A stretch of DNA of 34,912 nucleotides from Thermoleophilia bacterium. GTDB taxonomy: Bacteria; Actinomycetota; Thermoleophilia; Gaiellales; Gaiellaceae. Below the pieces are notes generated by a model. The model saw nothing but the letters and a program-made list of their open reading frames with translations. It had not been told where the DNA came from and made no database searches. The stretch covers positions 1 to 34,912 of the forward strand of contig JADGPD010000015.1 of NCBI GenBank assembly GCA_017882615.1. The letters are read 5' to 3'. Of this stretch, positions 6,827 to 15,320 are shown piece by piece; position 1 is the first letter of the stretch, and each line of letters opens with the position of its first letter. The position numbers and the translations under genes were made by a program.

Positions 6827-7765
6827 ATGGAAGACATCACCGCCGGCGCCGCGCCCGATCAGCCACTTACCAAGGCCTTTGCCGATCGTCTGGTCGAGGC
6901 CGTGGAGCTGAAGCGAAGTCAGCTCGTCGTGGGGCTCGATCCACAGATCGATCTGTTGCCGCTCGAGTTGCGCGGCGAAGCGCAGCACAGTCCCGAGGGC
7001 GTGGCCGACGCTTTCTCTCGCTTCTGCCGCGGGATCATCGATGCTGTTGCTCCCTACGTCGTCTGCGTCAAGCCTCAGCTCGCCTTCTTCGAGCTCTACG
7101 GCTCGGCCGGGATGCGCGCGCTCGAGGACGTCTGCGCTCATGCCCGCGACGCCGGCTTGCTCGTGCTGGCCGATGGGAAGCGGGGCGACATCGGCTCGAC
7201 GGCCAGGGCCTACGCCGGCGCCTATCTCGAGCCGCGCGGTGTGCAACCACCGCTGGCCGATGCGCTGACCGTCAATCCCTACCTCGGCCGCGACGCCCTC
7301 GAGCCGTTCCTGCTCGCCTGCCAGCGCCACGGCAGCGGCGTCTTCGTACTGCTCAAGACATCCAATCCGGGCAGCGCCGATCTGCAGGACGTGACCCTTT
7401 CGGACGGCAGCCCGCTCTGGCACCAACTCGCGCTGCTCCTCCAGGAGCCGGCCGAGGCGCTTGCCGGAAAGAGCGGCATCTCGAGCCTCGGCGTGGTTGT
7501 GGGAGCTACCTATCCGCGCGCGATCGGCGAGGCCAGGCGCCTGCTTCCGCGCTCGATCATCCTCTTGCCGGGCGTCGGGGCGCAGGGAGCGACCCCCGCC
7601 GACGTGGCCCGAGCCTTCACCAGCGGCCCGGCCAGCGCACTCGTGAACGCCTCCCGTTCGGTCATCTTCGCCTACCGCGCCGAGGAGGGTCTCGACTGGC
7701 GCGATGCCGCCGGAAACGAGGCCGCACGCTTACGCGATGAGATATGGGCGGTCTCAGGCTGGTAA
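6827..7765 (+). CDS. pyrF: Orotidine 5'-phosphate decarboxylase (group 2)
   Basis: This 312-residue enzyme decarboxylates OMP to UMP, the last de novo pyrimidine step. It matches the longer group 2 family: LVVGLDPQIDLLPLEL near the start, VCVKPQLAFFELYG, and the catalytic LADGKRGDIGSTA, in which Lys and Asp of the K-D-K-D array are present. Further family segments are ADALTVNPYLG and LPGVGAQGATPAD (the phosphate-binding loop). The ATG at 6827 is preferred over the TTG at 6818, which falls within the putative -10. It is followed 13 bases later by the LysM gene and may be co-transcribed with it. Confidence 0.93.
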   Translation: MEDITAGAAPDQPLTKAFADRLVEAVELKRSQLVVGLDPQIDLLPLELRGEAQHSPEGVADAFSRFCRGIIDAVAPYVVCVKPQLAFFELYGSAGMRALEDVCAHARDAGLLVLADGKRGDIGSTARAYAGAYLEPRGVQPPLADALTVNPYLGRDALEPFLLACQRHGSGVFVLLKTSNPGSADLQDVTLSDGSPLWHQLALLLQEPAEALAGKSGISSLGVVVGATYPRAIGEARRLLPRSIILLPGVGAQGATPADVARAFTSGPASALVNASRSVIFAYRAEEGLDWRDAAGNEAARLRDEIWAVSGW

Positions 7766-7778
7766 AAAGGAAGGAGTC

Positions 7779-8129
7779 ATGCGCCGAGACAACCGCCAGC
7801 TCGCGCACTACGGCATACCGATCCTCTTTCTGCTTGCCGTGACTGTCTTCGTCCTCATCCTGCGCGGCGGCTTCACGGGCGGGACTCAAGCCGCCGACAC
7901 GCGGACGAATACGAAGCAGACCACGACCAGCCAGGCGACGACCTCGCAGCCGCCGGCAAAGGTGAGCATCTACACCGTTCGCTCCGGTGACACGCTCGGA
8001 GCCATCGCCATTCATTTCCGCATCACAGTGGACGACATCCTCGCTCTGAACCCAGGCGTTGAGCCGACTGCGCTTCACGTGGGGCAGAAGATCAAAGTCA
8101 AGGCCGGGAAGGCGCCGGCAAAACCGTGA
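7779..8129 (+). CDS. Membrane-anchored LysM-domain protein
   Basis: A 116-residue protein with a single transmembrane helix at about residues 12-29 (GIPILFLLAVTVFVLILR), a Thr/Gln-rich linker (35-60) and one LysM domain at about 63-107, with YTVRSGDTLGAIAIHF and LNPGVEP visible. LysM binds N-acetylglucosamine-containing glycans such as peptidoglycan, so the protein probably projects outside the membrane and touches the wall. No catalytic domain is attached. AAGGAAGGAG directly before the ATG is a strong ribosome site. The stop overlaps the GTG of the carboxypeptidase gene, consistent with a shared role in the envelope. Confidence 0.9.
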   Translation: MRRDNRQLAHYGIPILFLLAVTVFVLILRGGFTGGTQAADTRTNTKQTTTSQATTSQPPAKVSIYTVRSGDTLGAIAIHFRITVDDILALNPGVEPTALHVGQKIKVKAGKAPAKP

Positions 8130-9265
8130 GGCGCCTGTTGCTTGCGCCGGCGCTACTCGCGCTGGCCTTCTTGTTGCTCCAGCCTGCGGCGCTCGCCGGC
8201 TCTCGCTTGCCCGCGCCCAGCGTGGATGCCCGCGCCTACCTGGTGATGAACGGAGCGAGCGGGGACGTGCTACTGAGCAAGAACGCCAGCGCGCGCCTAC
8301 CGATTGCGAGTCTGACCAAATTGATGACCGTCGACGTCGCCCTTCAGCATCTGAGCGTCGATCGATATGTCACGGTCTCGGCTCAGGCGGCCGAGGTCGG
8401 CGAGGAAAGCGCCGGGCTGGAGCCCGGCGAGCGGATTCTGGTTGGCGACCTCGTTCGCGCCGCGCTGATTCAAAGCGCAAACGACGCCGCCGATGCTCTC
8501 GCCGACGCCGCCGCGAACGGTAATCGTCCTCTCTTCGTGATCTGGATGAACGAGGAGGCGCGGCAGCTCGGTCTCACCAACACCCACTTTGCGCGCCCGG
8601 ATGGTCTCGACGCTCCGGGGCATTACTCGAGCGCCCGCGATATCACCCGTCTGGCCCAATCGGTCATGGGCATGCCAGAGGTGAGTCAGGCTGTTCGCCT
8701 GCGCACGAGCACCATCGCGGGCGGTCGCGTGCTCACGACCTGGAACGATCTGCTCGGGACCTTCCCGGGAGTCGTCGGCGTCAAGACCGGGCACACCGAC
8801 GACGCCGGCTGGTGCCAGGTCGCTCTCGTCGTCCGCGGCGGGCTCCGGATTTACGCCACCATTCTCGGCTCGCCCAGCCGCGCGCAGCGCAACCAAGATC
8901 TGGCCGCTCTGCTTCGCTTCGCTCTCACTCGCTACCAACTAGTCAAGGTCGTTGCGGCCGGGAGCCCGCTGGAGACGGTGGCCAGCGCGTACGGCGGCCC
9001 GTCCATACCGGTCGCCGCCACGAGCTCGCTCACCGTGCCGCTGCGCCTCGATAGTTCCCCTGTCGAGAAGCTCGTCCTGCCGCGGACCGTCCCTCTTCCG
9101 GTCAAGCAAGGGCAGCATCTGGGCGAGGTACGCATCTACTCGAACGGAAAGCTGCTCGGAAGAAGCGAGCTGGTTGCGATGCGCTCGGTCGGAACGTCGA
9201 GCCTGCTCGGCAAAGCCGGTTGGTACTCGGGCCAGACCCTGCACAATCTGTTCGGCTGGATCTAG
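8126..9265 (+). CDS. dacA: D-alanyl-D-alanine carboxypeptidase (penicillin-binding protein, S11)
   Basis: The 379-residue product has a signal peptide (about residues 1-24, ending AALAG) and an S11 peptidase domain with all three active-site motifs: SLTK (S62, K65), SAN (117-119) and KTG (220-222). It removes the terminal D-Ala from peptidoglycan pentapeptides outside the membrane, limiting cross-linking. After the catalytic domain, a beta-rich C-terminal region (about 275-360) resembles the PBP5 accessory domain. A terminal hydrophobic stretch is weak, so membrane attachment is unsure. The GTG overlaps the LysM stop. The symbol is by family analogy; dacB or dacD-type naming is equally possible. 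Confidence 0.92.
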   Translation: MRRLLLAPALLALAFLLLQPAALAGSRLPAPSVDARAYLVMNGASGDVLLSKNASARLPIASLTKLMTVDVALQHLSVDRYVTVSAQAAEVGEESAGLEPGERILVGDLVRAALIQSANDAADALADAAANGNRPLFVIWMNEEARQLGLTNTHFARPDGLDAPGHYSSARDITRLAQSVMGMPEVSQAVRLRTSTIAGGRVLTTWNDLLGTFPGVVGVKTGHTDDAGWCQVALVVRGGLRIYATILGSPSRAQRNQDLAALLRFALTRYQLVKVVAAGSPLETVASAYGGPSIPVAATSSLTVPLRLDSSPVEKLVLPRTVPLPVKQGQHLGEVRIYSNGKLLGRSELVAMRSVGTSSLLGKAGWYSGQTLHNLFGWI

Positions 9266-9273
9266 ACGAGCTC

Positions 9274-9303
9274 TTTACACGTTCGCGGCCTGGACCGTCT
9301 ACT
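9274..9303 (+). promoter_or_regulatory. Putative promoter for the phosphofructokinase gene
   Basis: TTTACA (9274-9279), an 18-base spacer and TCTACT (9298-9303) lie just after the dacA stop. The expected leader of about 50 nt contains GAGGAGGG before the ATG at 9359. Confidence 0.4.
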
Positions 9304-9358
9304 CTTCCCGGCGCACTTCCCCAGACGGACAACCGCCCACCGATGAGGAGGGCATTCG

Positions 9359-10315
9359 ATGCTCGTCACCGTAACTCTCAACGCCGCCATCGATCGCACG
9401 CTCACGGTCCCGAATTTCCAGCGGGGCCTGCGTCACCGTGCCAGTCAGGCGCTGACTCTTGCCGGCGGCAAGGGCATCAACATCGCGCGCTCGCTGAGGG
9501 TATTCGGCATACCGGTGGTTGCGACTGGGCTGGCCGGCGGGCGCACGGGTGCCCGTGTCATCGAGGAGCTGAGCCACGAGTCGATCCTCAACGACTTCGT
9601 TCGCATCGAGGGCGAATCGCGCACGTCGACCGCCGTCGTCGACCCGGTGACCGGCTCACACACCGAGATCAACGAGTGGGGGCCGCACGTCGAGCCCGAC
9701 GAGCTCAAGAGTCTGCGCGAGAAGCTCCTGAGCCTCGCAGCCGACGCGGAGTGGGTCGTCTTCGCCGGTACGCTGCCGCGCGGAGTCGACAATGCTTTCT
9801 ACGCCGACGCGATCAAGGATTTAACGCGGCGAAAGGTGCGCTGCGTGCTCGATTCGGAGGGAACCGCTCTACGTCTGGGCGCCGAGGCCGAGCCCTATCT
9901 CGTCAGCCCTAACCAGCACGAGGCGGAGAGTCTTGTCGGGCAGGAGTTCTCCGACGAGGACGATTTCGTGATGGCGCTCGAGACGATCGGCGAGATGGGT
10001 CCGCGCAACGTGCTGATCAGCCACGAAGGCGGCTGCTACGCGCTGCTCAAGGAAGAGCGCAAACTGCGCCGCTACCGAGCCTCAATCGCCCGCGTCGAGC
10101 CCGTGTCGCCGGTCGGTTCCGGCGACGTGTTGCTGGCCGGTTTCCTGGCCGCGCGCAGAGCCGACCGCTCGCTCGAGGAGGCGCTTTGCCAGGCCGTCGG
10201 CGCCGCAACGGCCTCCACGCTCGAGACGGGCGCAGGTTGCTTCGATCTGGAGCAGGCCGCTGAGTTCGCGCGCCAGGTCGAGATCAGCGAGCTCGAGCCC
10301 GTAGCGACCCGCTAG
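9359..10315 (+). CDS. 1-phosphofructokinase-type sugar kinase (PfkB family)
   Basis: A 318-residue PfkB-family kinase. It begins MLVTVTLNAAIDRTL, as in FruK, LacC and Pfk-2 proteins, has the substrate/anion motif GGKGINIAR (36-44) and the ATP-site motif PVGSGDVLLAG (251-261) with catalytic base D256. The usual GAGD reads GSGD. Likely substrates are fructose 1-phosphate, fructose 6-phosphate or tagatose 6-phosphate; the sequence alone does not decide, and no PTS genes are nearby to favour FruK. The gene has a good ribosome site (GAGGAGGG) and its own putative promoter, so it appears to be a single-gene unit. A GC hairpin follows at 10343. Confidence 0.88.
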   Translation: MLVTVTLNAAIDRTLTVPNFQRGLRHRASQALTLAGGKGINIARSLRVFGIPVVATGLAGGRTGARVIEELSHESILNDFVRIEGESRTSTAVVDPVTGSHTEINEWGPHVEPDELKSLREKLLSLAADAEWVVFAGTLPRGVDNAFYADAIKDLTRRKVRCVLDSEGTALRLGAEAEPYLVSPNQHEAESLVGQEFSDEDDFVMALETIGEMGPRNVLISHEGGCYALLKEERKLRRYRASIARVEPVSPVGSGDVLLAGFLAARRADRSLEEALCQAVGAATASTLETGAGCFDLEQAAEFARQVEISELEPVATR

Positions 10316-10342
10316 TTCCGGCGATAGTCTTCGCCAGCTCTG

Positions 10343-10360
10343 CCGGCGGGCTTCCGCCGG
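10343..10360 (+). other. GC hairpin between the kinase gene and guaB
   Basis: A 7-bp perfect stem (ccggcgg with ccgccgg) with a GCTT loop lies 28 bases after the kinase stop. No T-run follows, so it may be a weak 3' end or a stabilising structure. Confidence 0.4.
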
Positions 10361-10378
10361 TATAGCGGCCCACCTTGC

Positions 10379-10384
10379 TACGAT
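10379..10384 (+). promoter_or_regulatory. Putative extended -10 for guaB
   Basis: TTGCTACGAT contains an extended -10 (TGnTAnnnT; TACGAT at 10379-10384). The predicted start near 10391 would give guaB a leader of about 90 nt that includes the terminator-like hairpin at 10428-10458. Confidence 0.4.
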
Positions 10385-10427
10385 TGATCGCCACTTGAAA
10401 GAACTTGCTGGCATCCGGATTTCTTGG

Positions 10428-10458
10428 CCCAGGCGACCCATAAGCGCCTGGGTTTTTT
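10428..10458 (+). terminator. Terminator-like hairpin in the guaB leader (possible attenuator)
   Basis: An 8-bp perfect stem (10428-10435 with 10445-10452, cccaggcg / cgcctggg), a 9-base loop and six Ts (10453-10458) make a textbook intrinsic terminator. It ends 25 bases before the guaB ATG and lies downstream of the only good promoter-like sequence. It could end the upstream kinase transcript, or act as an attenuator on guaB. No known riboswitch fold was recognised. Confidence 0.65.
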
Positions 10459-10483
10459 GCATCGAAGGGGCAAGGTGAGTCAG

Positions 10484-12013
10484 ATGGATCTTGAGCGGCT
10501 CATCGAGGGGACCGAAGAGATCGACGCCCTCTCGATGGAAGAGAAGTTCGCGAAGCAGGGATTGACCTTCGACGACGTTCTGCTCGTTCCGGCCGAGTCG
10601 GCCGTCCAGCCGAGCGAAGTCTCGACCATCACGCGCCTGACGCGCACGATGACGATCAACATTCCCGTCGTCTCGGCGGCGATGGACACCGTGACCGAGG
10701 CCAGGCTGGCGATCGCGCTGGCGCGCGAGGGCGGCATCGGCATCATCCACCGCAACCTCTCGATCGCCGACCAGGTGGCCGAGGTCGACAAGGTCAAGCG
10801 CTCGGAGTCCGGGATGATCGTCGAGCCCGTGACGCTAGGGCCGGACGACCTCGTCGCCGACGCGCTCGACCTGATGAAGCGCTACCACATCTCCGGAGTG
10901 CCGATCACGATCGAGGACGGAACGCTGGTCGGCATCCTCACCAACCGCGACCTGCGCTTCGTGCAGAACACCGACCAGCTCGTTTCGGCGCTGATGACGC
11001 CCGCCCCGCTCGTCACCGTCCCGGTCGGCACCGGCCTCGAGGAGGCCAAGGAGATTCTCTCCAAGCACAAGATCGAGAAGCTTCCGGTGGTCGACTCGGA
11101 CGGGAAGCTCCAGGGGCTGATCACCGTCAAGGACATTCAGAAGAAGATCCAGTACCCGCTCGCTACCAAGGACGAGCACGGGCGCCTGATGGTCGGCGCG
11201 GCGGTCGGGGTCGGGCCCGATGCGCTATCGCGAGCCGCGGCTCTGATCGAGGAAGAGGTCGACGTGCTAGTCGTCGACACTTCTCACGGGCACTCCAAGG
11301 CCGTGATCGAGACGGTGCGCATGATTCGCGACAAATGGGCCGACGTGCAGATCATCGCCGGCAACGTGGCCACCGGCGCGGCTACCGAGGCGCTGATCAA
11401 TGCCGGCGCGGACGCGATCAAGGCGGGTATCGGTCCCGGCTCGATCTGCACGACTCGCATCGTCGCCGGCACGGGCGTTCCGCAGGTCACAGCCATCTAC
11501 GACTGCGCCAAGGCGGCCGAGAAGCACGGCGTGCCGGTGATCGCCGACGGAGGAATCCAGTACTCGGGCGACCTGGCCAAGTCGATCGCCGCCGGCGCCG
11601 ACTGCGCCATGCTCGGCTCGCTCCTGGCGGGAGTGGACGAGAGCCCGGGAGAGGTCGTCATCTACCAGGGCGAGCGCTTCAAGGAGTATCGCGGCATGGG
11701 GTCGCTGGGAGCGATGAAGGCGCGCTCGTACTCCAAGGATCGCTACTTCCAAGCCGACGTCACCGAGGTCTCGAAGCTGGTTCCGGAGGGCATCGAGGGC
11801 AGAGTCGCCTACAAGGGGCCGCTCGCCAACCTCGTCTACCAGCTCGTCGGCGGCGTGCGCACGGCCATGGGCTACTGCGGCGCGACCACGATCGAGGAGA
11901 TGAAGAAGAACACCAAGTTCATCCGCATCACCGTGGCGGGACTGCGCGAGAGCCACCCGCACGGAATCGCGATCACCAAGGAAGCACCCAACTACCCGAC
12001 CTCGGGGTCCTGA
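10484..12013 (+). CDS. guaB: Inosine-5'-monophosphate dehydrogenase
   Basis: The 509-residue enzyme oxidises IMP to XMP with NAD+, the committed step to guanine nucleotides. The N-terminal [16 protein letters not shown] and [11 protein letters not shown] segments, two central CBS domains (about residues 110-230, including [20 protein letters not shown] and [19 protein letters not shown]), the catalytic loop [18 protein letters not shown] with its cysteine, and the GMGSLGAM flap are all present. An upstream in-frame start at 10424 would run through the terminator hairpin and is rejected. GTG 10475 is a possible alternative to ATG 10484. The stop overlaps the next ATG (TGATG), starting a guaB-small protein-guaA operon. 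The CBS domains are the usual site of ATP/GTP allostery. Confidence 0.96.
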   Translation: MDLERLIEGTEEIDALSMEEKFAKQGLTFDDVLLVPAESAVQPSEVSTITRLTRTMTINIPVVSAAMDTVTEARLAIALAREGGIGIIHRNLSIADQVAEVDKVKRSESGMIVEPVTLGPDDLVADALDLMKRYHISGVPITIEDGTLVGILTNRDLRFVQNTDQLVSALMTPAPLVTVPVGTGLEEAKEILSKHKIEKLPVVDSDGKLQGLITVKDIQKKIQYPLATKDEHGRLMVGAAVGVGPDALSRAAALIEEEVDVLVVDTSHGHSKAVIETVRMIRDKWADVQIIAGNVATGAATEALINAGADAIKAGIGPGSICTTRIVAGTGVPQVTAIYDCAKAAEKHGVPVIADGGIQYSGDLAKSIAAGADCAMLGSLLAGVDESPGEVVIYQGERFKEYRGMGSLGAMKARSYSKDRYFQADVTEVSKLVPEGIEGRVAYKGPLANLVYQLVGGVRTAMGYCGATTIEEMKKNTKFIRITVAGLRESHPHGIAITKEAPNYPTSGS

Positions 12014-12213
12014 TGACCAGAGCGAACACAATCTACGGTGTCGTTGTATATCTGGTCTTCACGATCGCGATTCTTGCGATCGGGGCCGTCGCACTTACCG
12101 CTTTCCCAGGCGTGCTACTCCTCTTCTTGGCGATCCTGTTCGGCTTTCTACTCGGTCGTAAGTCCGTGATCGCCGTCCATACCGGCAAGCCACCACTCCA
12201 GCCAGAGAAGTGA
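12013..12213 (+). CDS. Small two-helix membrane protein between guaB and guaA
   Basis: A 66-residue protein with two hydrophobic helices (about residues 7-28 and 30-48) joined by a tight Pro-Gly turn, then a short basic tail ([19 protein letters not shown]). I do not recognise the family. Its ATG overlaps the guaB stop and its TGA overlaps the guaA GTG, so it is translated as part of the operon and is very likely real. The position suggests a link to guanine nucleotide synthesis, but it could be a passenger. Codon use matches the neighbours. Confidence 0.75.
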   Translation: MTRANTIYGVVVYLVFTIAILAIGAVALTAFPGVLLLFLAILFGFLLGRKSVIAVHTGKPPLQPEK

Positions 12214-13787
12214 GTAACACCCCACTGCTCCCGGCGCCCGAGACGACGCCCGAGGAGCGCCCCGTCCTCGTCCTCGATCTCGGCGGCCAGTACTCGCAGC
12301 TGATCGCCCGGCGCGTGCGCGAGGCGCATGTCTATTCCGAGCTCGTCTCCTACCGGCTTTCACCCGAGGAGGTGGCGGCGCGAAATCCGCGCGCGCTGAT
12401 CCTCTCGGGCGGGCCGGCCTCGGTCTACGTCGAGAACGCGCCCCGCGTCGACCCGAAGCTGTTCGAGCTGGGAGTTCCGGTGCTCGGCATCTGTTACGGC
12501 ATGCACCTGATGGCCCAGGATCTCGGCGGCACGGTCGAGCGAACCGGCGTGGGGGAGTTCGGCAAGACCGAGATGCAAATCGACGAGAGCACTCTCTTCA
12601 GCAAGGAGCTGGCCGGCGAGCAGACGGTCTGGATGAGCCACCGCGACTCGGTCACGGCGGCCCCGCCCGGCGCCCGCGTGGTCGCCAGCTCCGCTACGAC
12701 GCCGCTCGCCGCCTTCGAAGACCCGGGTCGCGGCCTCTATGCCGTTCAGTTCCACCCCGAGGTCGTACACACCACGAACGGTCAGAAGATGCTCGAGCGC
12801 TTCCTGCACGACGTGGTCGGGATCGAACCAACCTGGACTTCCGCGGCGGTGATCGACGAGCAGGTGGCCCGCATCCGCGCCCAGGTCGGCTCGGAAAAGG
12901 TGATCTGCGGTCTCTCTGGCGGCGTCGACTCGGCCGTCGCGGCGCTGCTCGTCTACAAGGCGATCGGCGCGCAGCTCACCTGCGTCTTCGTCGACCACGG
13001 TTTCATGCGGAGTGGGGAGGCCGAGCAAGTGGTCGAGGCCTTCCGTGACCATTTCAAGGTTCCGCTCGTGCACGTGCAGGCGCAGCAGCGCTTCCTCGAG
13101 CGGCTGACTGGAATCGAAGAGCCCGAGGACAAGCGCCACCGCATCGGCGAGGAGTTCATCCGCGTCTTCGAGGAGGAGGCGGCCAAGCTGGGCGAGATTC
13201 GCTTCCTCGCGCAGGGCACGATCTATCCGGACGTGATCGAGTCGGGCGGCACCGCGGGCGTCGCGGCCAAGATCAAGAGCCACCACAACGTCGGCGGTCT
13301 GCCCGAGGAGATGGAGATGGAGCTGGTCGAACCGCTCCGGCAGCTGTTCAAGGACGAGGTGCGCCTGGTGGGCGAGGAATTGGGGATGCCCGAGCGCATG
13401 GTCTGGCGCCAGCCCTTCCCGGGGCCCGGCCTCGCCATCCGCATCATCGGCGAGGTCACGCGTGAGCGGCTCGACATCCTGCGTGAGGCCGACGCCATCC
13501 TCCAGGACGAGATAAGGCGCGGCGGCTGGTACCGCAAGCTCTGGCAATCCTTCGCCGTCCTGCCCGCCATCCGCTCGGTCGGCGTCCAGGGCGACGAGCG
13601 CACCTACGCCTACCCGATCGTGCTGCGCGCCGTCACCTCCGACGACGCCATGACGGCCGACTGGGCCCGCCTGCCCCACGAGCTGCTGGAACGCATCTCC
13701 AACCGCATCATCGCCGAGATCCGCGGCGTGAACCGGGTCGTCTACGACCTGAGCTCCAAGCCGCCGGCGACTATTGAATGGGAATGA
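12210..13787 (+). CDS. guaA: GMP synthase (glutamine-hydrolysing)
   Basis: The 525-residue enzyme converts XMP to GMP with ATP and glutamine. The class I glutamine amidotransferase domain carries the triad: C95 in GICYGMH, H182 and E184 in FHPEV. The ATP pyrophosphatase P-loop SGGVDSAV is at 236-243, and the C-terminal dimerisation domain ends in [18 protein letters not shown], the standard GuaA terminus. Length is normal. The GTG overlaps the stop of the small membrane protein, completing the guaBA operon. The next gene starts 27 bases downstream with its own -10-like element. Confidence 0.97.
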   Translation: MSNTPLLPAPETTPEERPVLVLDLGGQYSQLIARRVREAHVYSELVSYRLSPEEVAARNPRALILSGGPASVYVENAPRVDPKLFELGVPVLGICYGMHLMAQDLGGTVERTGVGEFGKTEMQIDESTLFSKELAGEQTVWMSHRDSVTAAPPGARVVASSATTPLAAFEDPGRGLYAVQFHPEVVHTTNGQKMLERFLHDVVGIEPTWTSAAVIDEQVARIRAQVGSEKVICGLSGGVDSAVAALLVYKAIGAQLTCVFVDHGFMRSGEAEQVVEAFRDHFKVPLVHVQAQQRFLERLTGIEEPEDKRHRIGEEFIRVFEEEAAKLGEIRFLAQGTIYPDVIESGGTAGVAAKIKSHHNVGGLPEEMEMELVEPLRQLFKDEVRLVGEELGMPERMVWRQPFPGPGLAIRIIGEVTRERLDILREADAILQDEIRRGGWYRKLWQSFAVLPAIRSVGVQGDERTYAYPIVLRAVTSDDAMTADWARLPHELLERISNRIIAEIRGVNRVVYDLSSKPPATIEWE

Positions 13788-13802
13788 CCCGGAAAAGCCG
13801 GT

Positions 13803-13808
13803 TAAAGT
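13803..13808 (+). promoter_or_regulatory. Putative -10 element for the lipoprotein gene (leaderless)
   Basis: TAAAGT ends 6 bases before the ATG at 13815, with no ribosome site between. This fits the leaderless arrangement seen elsewhere in the window. Confidence 0.35.
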
Positions 13809-13814
13809 CGCGTA

Positions 13815-14183
13815 ATGAAGAACGCGGCTCTTCTCGTATTGGCGATCGCAGTGCTCGTGCTCTTTACCGCGGCGTGCGGTAGCTCACGGCAGGCAGCCGT
13901 CACGCGGTCGCAGCCGAAGTGGGTCGCGACTGCGGAAGGCCTCGCGTTGAAGATGCTTGGCGGGAATCCGAAGCCAGCGTCCATCAGTTACCACCGGGGG
14001 CAGAAGACGCTGACGGTGACGCTGAGATTCAGCCATGCCGTCGTCTGCACAGGGTGTCCTGTAGAACAGGCGGTAATCCACGGACGGATCGTGCCGTCGC
14101 CGTTGATCCACGCACGATCCGCGACGATAGCGATCGACCCGCGGACGCACCAAATGGTGTCGTTCTCCCTTGGGCGACGCTAA
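13815..14183 (+). CDS. Small putative lipoprotein
   Basis: A 122-residue protein with a lipoprotein signal: MKNAA, a hydrophobic core and the lipobox TAAC, making C21 the likely lipidated residue. The mature part is about 100 residues with VVCTGCPVEQA (two cysteines three residues apart) and a closing pattern in which strands alternate (ATIAIDPRTHQMVSFSLGRR). I do not recognise a family. It is somewhat less GC-biased than its neighbours. It stands alone between guaA and rplM, separated from rplM by 190 bases that hold the rplM promoter and little else. Confidence 0.75.
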   Translation: MKNAALLVLAIAVLVLFTAACGSSRQAAVTRSQPKWVATAEGLALKMLGGNPKPASISYHRGQKTLTVTLRFSHAVVCTGCPVEQAVIHGRIVPSPLIHARSATIAIDPRTHQMVSFSLGRR

Positions 14184-14325
14184 GTCTGTTCTTGTGTTTT
14201 TCGGGCGCGTGGCACCGAGTGGGCACTCCCTCGGAATCCCGCTCGGCGTATTCTCGTGTCCCGGTAGCAACCCGCTCGAGCCGATCGTCTACAGCTAGCG
14301 ATCGTTCGCGCTTGCGCCGTACTGC

Positions 14326-14331
14326 TACAAT
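14326..14331 (+). promoter_or_regulatory. Putative extended -10 for rplM-rpsI
   Basis: CTGCTACAAT contains an extended -10 (TGnTAnnnT with TACAAT at 14326-14331), the closest match to consensus in the window. The predicted start near 14338 leaves a leader of about 36 nt. Confidence 0.55.
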
Positions 14332-14340
14332 CCGCGCCCG

Positions 14341-14367
14341 GCGGACGCTACGTGTCCGCTCGTTTTT
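14341..14367 (+). promoter_or_regulatory. Leader hairpin with T-run before rplM
   Basis: An 8-bp stem (14341-14348 with 14352-14359, one G-U pair, loop TAC) is followed by TCGTTTTT (14360-14367). It lies between the putative promoter and the rplM ATG at 14374, at the very start of the predicted transcript. It could be a terminator for upstream transcription or a control hairpin for the ribosomal protein operon. Confidence 0.5.
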
Positions 14368-14373
14368 CGTGTC

Positions 14374-14808
14374 ATGAAGACCTACAGCGCAAAACCCAAC
14401 GAGATCGAGCACGACTGGTACGTCGTGGACGCCGAGGGCAAGAACCTGGGCCGTCTCGCCGTGCGCATCGCCGACACGCTGCGCGGCAAGAACAAGCCCC
14501 AGTTCACGCCTCACGTCGACACCGGCGACTTCGTCATAGTCGTCAACGCCGGCAAGGTTGCGGTCACCGGCAACAAGCTCGACAAGAAGATCTACTACCG
14601 CCACTCCGGCTACCCGGGCGGTCTGCGCGAGCGCACGCTGCGCGAGCAGCTCGAGCGAAGGCCGACCGAGGTGTTGCGCAAGGCGGTCAAGGGAATGCTC
14701 CCGCGCAACCGTTTGGGCCGCGCCCAGATTCGCAAGCTCAAGATCTATGCGAGCGCCGAGCATCCGCACGGCGCGCAACAGCCGAAACAACTCAAACTCG
14801 AGGACTAG
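14374..14808 (+). CDS. rplM: 50S ribosomal protein L13
   Basis: The 144-residue protein matches bacterial L13, an early assembly protein of the large subunit. It begins [20 protein letters not shown] and shows [21 protein letters not shown], the central [18 protein letters not shown] and the signature [16 protein letters not shown], followed by [17 protein letters not shown]. Length is standard. It is followed 10 bases later by rpsI, the near-universal pairing for these two genes. A strong extended -10 promoter and a short hairpin-bearing leader precede it. Confidence 0.98.
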   Translation: MKTYSAKPNEIEHDWYVVDAEGKNLGRLAVRIADTLRGKNKPQFTPHVDTGDFVIVVNAGKVAVTGNKLDKKIYYRHSGYPGGLRERTLREQLERRPTEVLRKAVKGMLPRNRLGRAQIRKLKIYASAEHPHGAQQPKQLKLED

Positions 14809-14818
14809 GATCCCACCC

Positions 14819-15217
14819 GTGGCAGATGAGCAGCTTCAGTACCGAGGCACCGGTAAGCGCAAGACGTCTGTGGCGCGGGTGATTCTCCGTCCCGGCGACG
14901 GCAAGACGTGGATCAACGGACGCACGATCGAGGACTACTTCCCCCGTCCCACTCATCGTCAGACTGCCCTATCGCCGATTGTCCTGGCGGGCGTGGAGGG
15001 ACGCTACGACCTGCGTGTGCGTGTGCGCGGCGGCGGCTCGAGCGGCCAGGCGGGCGCGCTGCGCCACGGCATCGCCCGGGCGCTGATCGAGGCCGATCCC
15101 GAGCTGCGCATTCCGCTCAAGCGCGCTGGTTTTCTGACCCGCGATGCTCGCATCGTCGAGCGGAAAAAGGCCGGCTTGCACAAGGCCCGCAAGGCGCCGC
15201 AGTTCTCGAAGCGCTAA
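14819..15217 (+). CDS. rpsI: 30S ribosomal protein S9
   Basis: The 132-residue protein matches S9, whose C-terminal tail contacts P-site tRNA. It has [19 protein letters not shown] at the start, the internal [10 protein letters not shown] and the signature [20 protein letters not shown], and ends [17 protein letters not shown], the typical basic tail. The frame is open upstream to 14558, inside rplM, but the GTG at 14819 gives the normal S9 length and [12 protein letters not shown] start. It is co-transcribed with rplM. A TAGAAT soon after the stop probably starts glmM. Confidence 0.98.
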   Translation: MADEQLQYRGTGKRKTSVARVILRPGDGKTWINGRTIEDYFPRPTHRQTALSPIVLAGVEGRYDLRVRVRGGGSSGQAGALRHGIARALIEADPELRIPLKRAGFLTRDARIVERKKAGLHKARKAPQFSKR

Positions 15218-15237
15218 TCCCCGCTCGTCGAAGCTCC

Positions 15238-15243
15238 TAGAAT
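15238..15243 (+). promoter_or_regulatory. Putative -10 element for glmM
   Basis: TAGAAT lies 20 bases after the rpsI stop and 77 bases before the glmM ATG, giving a leader of about 70 nt with an AAAGGAG ribosome site. Confidence 0.35.
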
Positions 15244-15320
15244 GGTGCGCCTACTCCAAGGCTGCTCAGCGCTCGACACGATGCTCTCGTGGCGAGGCGC
15301 GAAAGGAGATACCGGTTTCG

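Noticed and set aside
12360-13679. A 439-codon minus-strand frame opposite guaA
   Set aside because: The opposite strand encodes full GuaA with all catalytic motifs; the antisense product has no family features.
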